Source: Pseudodesulfovibrio sp. S3
GTDB taxonomy: Bacteria; Desulfobacterota; Desulfovibrionia; Desulfovibrionales; Desulfovibrionaceae
Assembly: GCF_004025585.1 (NCBI RefSeq)
Contig: NZ_QTZO01000002.1
Coordinates: forward strand, 62,001-126,000
DNA length: 64,000 nucleotides
Reading direction: 5' to 3'
Shown piece after piece: positions 60,352 to 64,000 of this stretch. Position 1 is the stretch's first letter. Every line of letters starts with the position of its first letter. Position numbers and translations under genes: made by a program. Under the pieces are notes generated by a model, which was not told the DNA's origin, made no database searches, and saw only the letters and a program-made list of their open reading frames with translations.

Positions 60352-61635
60352 TCAATAGCCCAGCAATCGCGGCAGGAAGAGCGAGACCGTTGGGCAGAAG
60401 ATCAACACGAGCTGACAGAGGATGGCGACCAGGACAAACGGCCAAATGTGCCTGAACATCTTTTCCAGGGGCACGGAGCCGATGGAGGAAACGATGTACA
60501 CGCAGGCGCCCATGGGCGGAGTGATCAACGCGATGGTGATGTTGAGCGTCATCACAATGCCGAAATGGAGAGGATCGATTCCCGCGGCAACGGCAAGCGG
60601 CGCGAACACGGGTGTCAGCAGAACCAACGCGGCGATCTCTTCCATGAACATGCCCACCACGAAAATGATCAGGCTCATGAAGAGCAGCACCATTGACGGC
60701 GTCTTGGCATACTCCAGGACAATGGGAGCCAGCTTCTGCGGCACCTGTTCAGAGGACAGAATCCAGCCGACGATGGTGGCCGCACCGATAACGACAAAGA
60801 TGACGCTGGTCAGCCGCACCGTACTGGCAATGGCTTTGGCGATGCTCTTCAAGGTCAGTTGGCGGGTCCAAAGGAACCCAACGATCAGGACATAAAGACT
60901 GGCCACTGCGCCCGATTCCGTCGGGGTCATGAATCCGAAAAGGATGCCGCCGATGATGATACCGGGCGCGACCAGCGAGGCCACGGCCCCACCCGTGGCC
61001 CTGATGAGTTCCGAAAAGGAAAACCTTGCATTGACGGTGGGCAGGTTGAGCCGGGAAGCGCTGATCCTGTGCATGCCCATGAAGGCGATACCGAGGAGCA
61101 ACCCGGGGAGCACCCCAGCCATGAACAGCGCACCGACATTGGTTTTGGTCATGGCTCCGAACAGGATCATGAAGATGCTGGGCGGAATGATGGGACCGAT
61201 AAGCGAACTTCCGGCGGTGAGCCCCGCGGCATACGATGCAGGATAGCCCCCTTTTTTCATGGCCGGTATCATGATGGAGCCGACAGCAGATGCGTCAGCG
61301 GCGGCAGAACCGTTGACTCCTGCGAAAATGATGCTGGCCACGACCGTGACATAGCCCAGGCCGCCCTTGAGGTGACCCACAAGGGCTTCTGCAAAACGAA
61401 GCAGGCGCGTGGTCAGCCCGGAACAGCCCATGAGTTCACCGACCAGGATAAAATATGGAATCGCCAAGAGTGAAAACGGCTCCATGCCTCCGTAGAATTG
61501 CTGAATCATAAGCCGGAACTGCGAATAATCCCCGATGTAGACAAAACCGCTGATGGCCGTCGCCAACATGGCGGCAAAAAGCGGCAGACCGCAAATCAAT
61601 GCAATGAAAAAGACGGCTAGGAGCACAAAACTCAT
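60352..61635 (-). CDS. dctM: TRAP transporter large permease subunit DctM
   Basis: 427-aa inner-membrane protein with about 12 hydrophobic segments and TRAP-M motifs (MEPFSLLAIPYFILVGELM, GLTAGSSLIGPIIPPSIFMI, TPTESGAVASLYVL). It overlaps the dctQ stop by 4 bp. With DctQ and DctP it forms a sodium-linked importer of an organic anion; the substrate cannot be told from sequence. Confidence 0.95.
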   Translation of the reverse strand: MSFVLLAVFFIALICGLPLFAAMLATAISGFVYIGDYSQFRLMIQQFYGGMEPFSLLAIPYFILVGELMGCSGLTTRLLRFAEALVGHLKGGLGYVTVVASIIFAGVNGSAAADASAVGSIMIPAMKKGGYPASYAAGLTAGSSLIGPIIPPSIFMILFGAMTKTNVGALFMAGVLPGLLLGIAFMGMHRISASRLNLPTVNARFSFSELIRATGGAVASLVAPGIIIGGILFGFMTPTESGAVASLYVLIVGFLWTRQLTLKSIAKAIASTVRLTSVIFVVIGAATIVGWILSSEQVPQKLAPIVLEYAKTPSMVLLFMSLIIFVVGMFMEEIAALVLLTPVFAPLAVAAGIDPLHFGIVMTLNITIALITPPMGACVYIVSSIGSVPLEKMFRHIWPFVLVAILCQLVLIFCPTVSLFLPRLLGY

Positions 61636-62138
61636 GATGCATCCTCCCCGACGGAATGAGCATCGCCGACCATTGGAATAAACTGTTGCAGGGTATACTG
61701 AATCAGCATGAGTCCCATGCCCACCGGGATGGACATCAGGGGGATGCTCTTCTTGATGCCCAGAGTCATGATGGTGAACAAGTGAAGCTTATAGGCATAG
61801 TTGTACCCGTAAAAGACCATGAACATAAGGATACCGGAAAAAACCAGCCCCCTGAGCACGGCAATGACCTGCCGCTGCGTCTTGGGCAGCCTGTCCACGA
61901 CAATGCGGATGGCCATATGCTCCCCGCGTTTGAGGGCTGGAGCCGCGGCCAACATGATCATCCAGACGAGGGTGATCTTGGCGAGATCCGTGGTCCACAT
62001 GGGAGGGCGAAAGAAACGACCGAACACACCAAGCATGACATCCAGCAGATTGATGATAAGGAGCGCCCCTGCCCCCATCAGACAGAGGCGCTCCAGGATG
62101 TCAGAAGCTTTTTTGCAAAAGCAAGCGACTGATTGCAT
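61632..62138 (-). CDS. dctQ: TRAP transporter small permease subunit DctQ
   Basis: 168 aa with four predicted helices and the DctQ core (VMLGVFGRFFRPPMWTTDLA, RGEHMAIRIVVDRLP). It lies 2 bp after dctP and overlaps dctM. Confidence 0.93.
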   Translation of the reverse strand: MQSVACFCKKASDILERLCLMGAGALLIINLLDVMLGVFGRFFRPPMWTTDLAKITLVWMIMLAAAPALKRGEHMAIRIVVDRLPKTQRQVIAVLRGLVFSGILMFMVFYGYNYAYKLHLFTIMTLGIKKSIPLMSIPVGMGLMLIQYTLQQFIPMVGDAHSVGEDAS

Positions 62139-62140
62139 TG

Positions 62141-63163
62141 TTATTCGGCTCCTGCTGCATTGGCCTTCTTGGCATCCTCAATGGCCAGATCAATCCAGGA
62201 GGAATCAATTTGATCCTTGAGCCAATTCACGTAGGACGGGCTGCCAAGGGCCTTGAATTGAGCGGATTCCTCGGCAGTGGGCGTGTAACTGATCATGCCC
62301 TTCTCCTCAAGGAACTTGACGCGGTTTTCCACCTGTGACTCGACAAATTCGCGAGTCTTGACGGTAGCTTGGTGCGCTGCGGTTTTCAGGGCAGTCTGCT
62401 GCTCGGCGCTGAGGGAGGAAAGCAATTCGTTGTTCATCAGCAGGAACTGATCGGAATACTGGACATTTGCCAGGGTGAGATGCTTCTGCACTTCATACAG
62501 GCTGCCCATGATGATATAGGTCGGCGGGTTCATCTGGCCGTCGGCAACACCGGTCTTGAGTGCCAGATAGACTTCAGTCCACGGAATGGGGGTGCCGGAA
62601 GCACCGAAAGCTTCATACATGGCAACCTGGCTGGCATCCATGGCCCGGTACTTGAGACCATTGAAATCGGCAGGTGAATGGATGGGCTTGTTGCAGGTGA
62701 ATGCGAGAAAGCCGCCTTCTTCGATTACTTCCAGCAATTCGATACCCGTGCGCTCACGCAGGGTGGTGCGGGCCTTGTCCATGAAGCTGCTGCCGTCAAA
62801 AAAGAGGTGGGCGGCCTTGTAGCTGTCAAAGAGGAAAGGGATATTGGTGGCAAACATCTCAGGGAACACGGTCTGCAATCCGCCATACGAGGCAACGTTG
62901 ATCATGGGACCGCTCATGACCTGCTCCATGCGCTGCTCTTCATTGCCGAGTTGGCTGTTCGGGAACAGGTTTATTTCGAGGTCTTTGCCGGTGGCTTTTT
63001 CAACCAAATCCTTGAACGTCACGGCGAAGTAGTGAACAGCATTGTCCTGCTCACTCGGCGGACCGTTGTAGCTCATTTTGATGGAAGTAGAAGCCAGGAC
63101 GCTCGCAGGAATGGCGAGCGCCAACATCAGCACCAAGCACATAAATACGGTAAAACGCTTCAT
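62141..63163 (-). CDS. dctP: TRAP transporter solute-binding protein DctP
   Basis: 340 aa with a signal peptide ending near ASVLAST. DctP-family pattern: NLFPNSQLGNEEQRMEQVMSG, MDASQVAMYEAFGASGTPIP, and WTEVYLALKTGVADGQMNPP. The Arg in the KYRAMDASQ region (RAMDASQVAMYEAFGA) is the usual carboxylate-binding position, so the ligand is probably an organic acid. First gene of the TRAP unit. Confidence 0.95.
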   Translation of the reverse strand: MKRFTVFMCLVLMLALAIPASVLASTSIKMSYNGPPSEQDNAVHYFAVTFKDLVEKATGKDLEINLFPNSQLGNEEQRMEQVMSGPMINVASYGGLQTVFPEMFATNIPFLFDSYKAAHLFFDGSSFMDKARTTLRERTGIELLEVIEEGGFLAFTCNKPIHSPADFNGLKYRAMDASQVAMYEAFGASGTPIPWTEVYLALKTGVADGQMNPPTYIIMGSLYEVQKHLTLANVQYSDQFLLMNNELLSSLSAEQQTALKTAAHQATVKTREFVESQVENRVKFLEEKGMISYTPTAEESAQFKALGSPSYVNWLKDQIDSSWIDLAIEDAKKANAAGAE

Positions 63164-63623
63164 GGTGTCCCCTTTGAGAAGTTGAGATTTATTACTGTAA
63201 AGGCAGGCACCCCATGTGCATGCTTATTTATCAACAAAGTATCGGGCAACATATCCTGCCCGGTTCAAGCAGCAAGACAACCCATTCCGACGCCCCCCTG
63301 TCCGGAGACAGCATCCCATCGCCACACTACTCGTCCTCTTTGCCCTTGCCCCTTGCCTTGCTATGTATTTGCTTTTAAGAATACTTTTATTTTAATATCG
63401 CAATGCAATGTATAGTATTGCATTGCAATTTATCTGTGCAGATAGACTTTGTCAAGATTACTTTTCACAATAACCGACAACTCTACGCCATCAACCTTGG
63501 GGATAACGTTGAGTTATAACAAAACAGTGAATCGGAACGCCAACGCCTTGTACGCCGAAACACAGAGTCCCATTGTCAAAAAAGGAATTGGACTGAATCA
63601 AAAAGACAAGGTATCCCCTAGCC
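63164..63623. other. Divergent promoter region between TRAP operon and IclR gene
   Basis: 460 bp between dctP (-) and the IclR gene (+). It holds the perfect inverted repeat at 63400-63426 and AT-rich flanks. No gene seen; a plus-strand frame from 63449 reads through the IclR start in another frame. Confidence 0.6.
63400..63426. promoter_or_regulatory. Inverted repeat, candidate IclR operator
   Basis: GCAATGCAAT, 7-nt spacer, ATTGCATTGC: perfect 10-bp arms midway between dctP and the divergent IclR gene. Within each arm the sequence is itself a near-repeat (GCAAT-GCAAT). Confidence 0.6.
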
Positions 63624-64000
63624 ATGGTAAAGAAAGAGAAGACAAAACGAGATAACCCCCTGTTCGTTGCATCGCTGGAAAAAGGCGTAGTGCTGTTGGA
63701 AGCCTTTGATGAAGGCCACCGACGCCTTGGGCTGAATGATCTTGTGAAGTTGACGGGATTAAACAAAAGTGCTGTGCAACGTTTCCTGCATACCTGGGTG
63801 GCTCTTGGATACTTGTCCAAGAATGCCGAGACAAAACTGTACCGACTGACTCCCAAGGTCATGAGCCTCGGCTACAATTTTCTCAGAGGCGAACGTCTGG
63901 TGGAGGTCGCCACGCCCTTTCTGCTGGACGCCCGGGAACGAACCGGCAATTCCGTCTACCTGGGAACCCTCTACGACACTTCCATAATTTACCTGATTCG
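63624..64000 (+). CDS. IclR-family regulator (truncated by window end)
   Basis: The first 125 codons are visible. The winged-HTH part reads FVASLEKGVVLLEAFDEG, LGLNDLVKLTGLNKSAVQRF and LGYLSKNAETKLYRLTP. The start of the effector domain follows (VATPFLLDARERTGNSVYLG). The gene is cut by the end of the window, not by a stop. It is divergent from the TRAP operon and probably controls it through the inverted repeat at 63400. Confidence 0.9.
   Translation, partial: MVKKEKTKRDNPLFVASLEKGVVLLEAFDEGHRRLGLNDLVKLTGLNKSAVQRFLHTWVALGYLSKNAETKLYRLTPKVMSLGYNFLRGERLVEVATPFLLDARERTGNSVYLGTLYDTSIIYLI

Noticed and set aside
1-64000. CRISPR arrays, rRNA operons, intact tRNA genes, integrases
   Set aside because: None was seen. 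Repeats found are short operators, terminators or decayed tRNA pieces; no regular spacer array or recombinase motif was recognised.

Overview
The window looks like part of the chromosome of a sulfate-reducing or related bacterium of the Desulfovibrio/Pseudodesulfovibrio group (Desulfovibrionales). The reasons are a single-chain 906-residue molybdenum aldehyde oxidoreductase whose iron-sulfur cysteines fall at the same positions as in Desulfovibrio gigas MOP, a Feo locus with two FeoA proteins, a Vibrio-TonB2-like Ton system with a DUF3450 protein, AraC regulators paired with TonB receptors, and a TRAP transporter. The genus is an inference from gene content.

From 1 to about 45.5 kb nearly everything concerns iron and is tied together by repeated Fur-box-like palindromes (best form TTGAAAATCATTTTCAA; eleven sites listed). 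In order: feoA-feoA-feoB (-) with a divergent Fur-like gene and a 51-residue ORF (+); a minus-strand run siaD-siaA-siaB-siaC-moxR-VWA-hypothetical-fur, joining c-di-GMP signalling to the iron regulator; uptake cassette 1 (AraC, TonB receptor, methyltransferase, NitT/TauT-type ABC transporter, second methyltransferase); the energising complex DUF3450-ExbB-ExbB-ExbD-TonB-TPR; an iron-controlled cluster of DUF4198 protein, LolA-like protein, DUF1302 protein and RND exporter; uptake cassette 2 (AraC, two YbtP/YbtQ-like ABC proteins, TonB receptor); and uptake cassette 3 (AraC, then a GTPase, an orphan ABC ATPase and a solute-binding protein without signal peptide, then TonB receptor and another NitT/TauT-type ABC transporter).

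The likely joint working is that Fur represses the AraC genes and operons when iron is plentiful. When iron is short, the AraC proteins activate their receptor cassettes, the Ton complex drives the receptors, and ABC systems bring the ligand into the cytoplasm. No siderophore biosynthesis (NRPS or NIS) gene is present, so scavenging of foreign chelators is the simplest reading. The least explained part is the GTPase/ATPase/cytoplasmic binding-protein triad of cassette 3 (38.7-41.1 kb).

From 45.5 to 59.5 kb the sequence is more mosaic: the aldehyde oxidoreductase with a GAF-LuxR regulator, an RND drug-efflux operon with its own two-component system, an orphan PF04392 binding protein, and 1.5 kb with no confident gene. 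Three decayed copies of a tRNA-Ala(GGC) 3' half plus its terminator (and a fourth weak tRNA-like piece) lie here, suggesting past integrations at a tRNA gene. The window closes with a VanX-like D-Ala-D-Ala dipeptidase, a complete TRAP transporter and a divergent IclR regulator that runs off the end, with a 10-bp inverted repeat between them.
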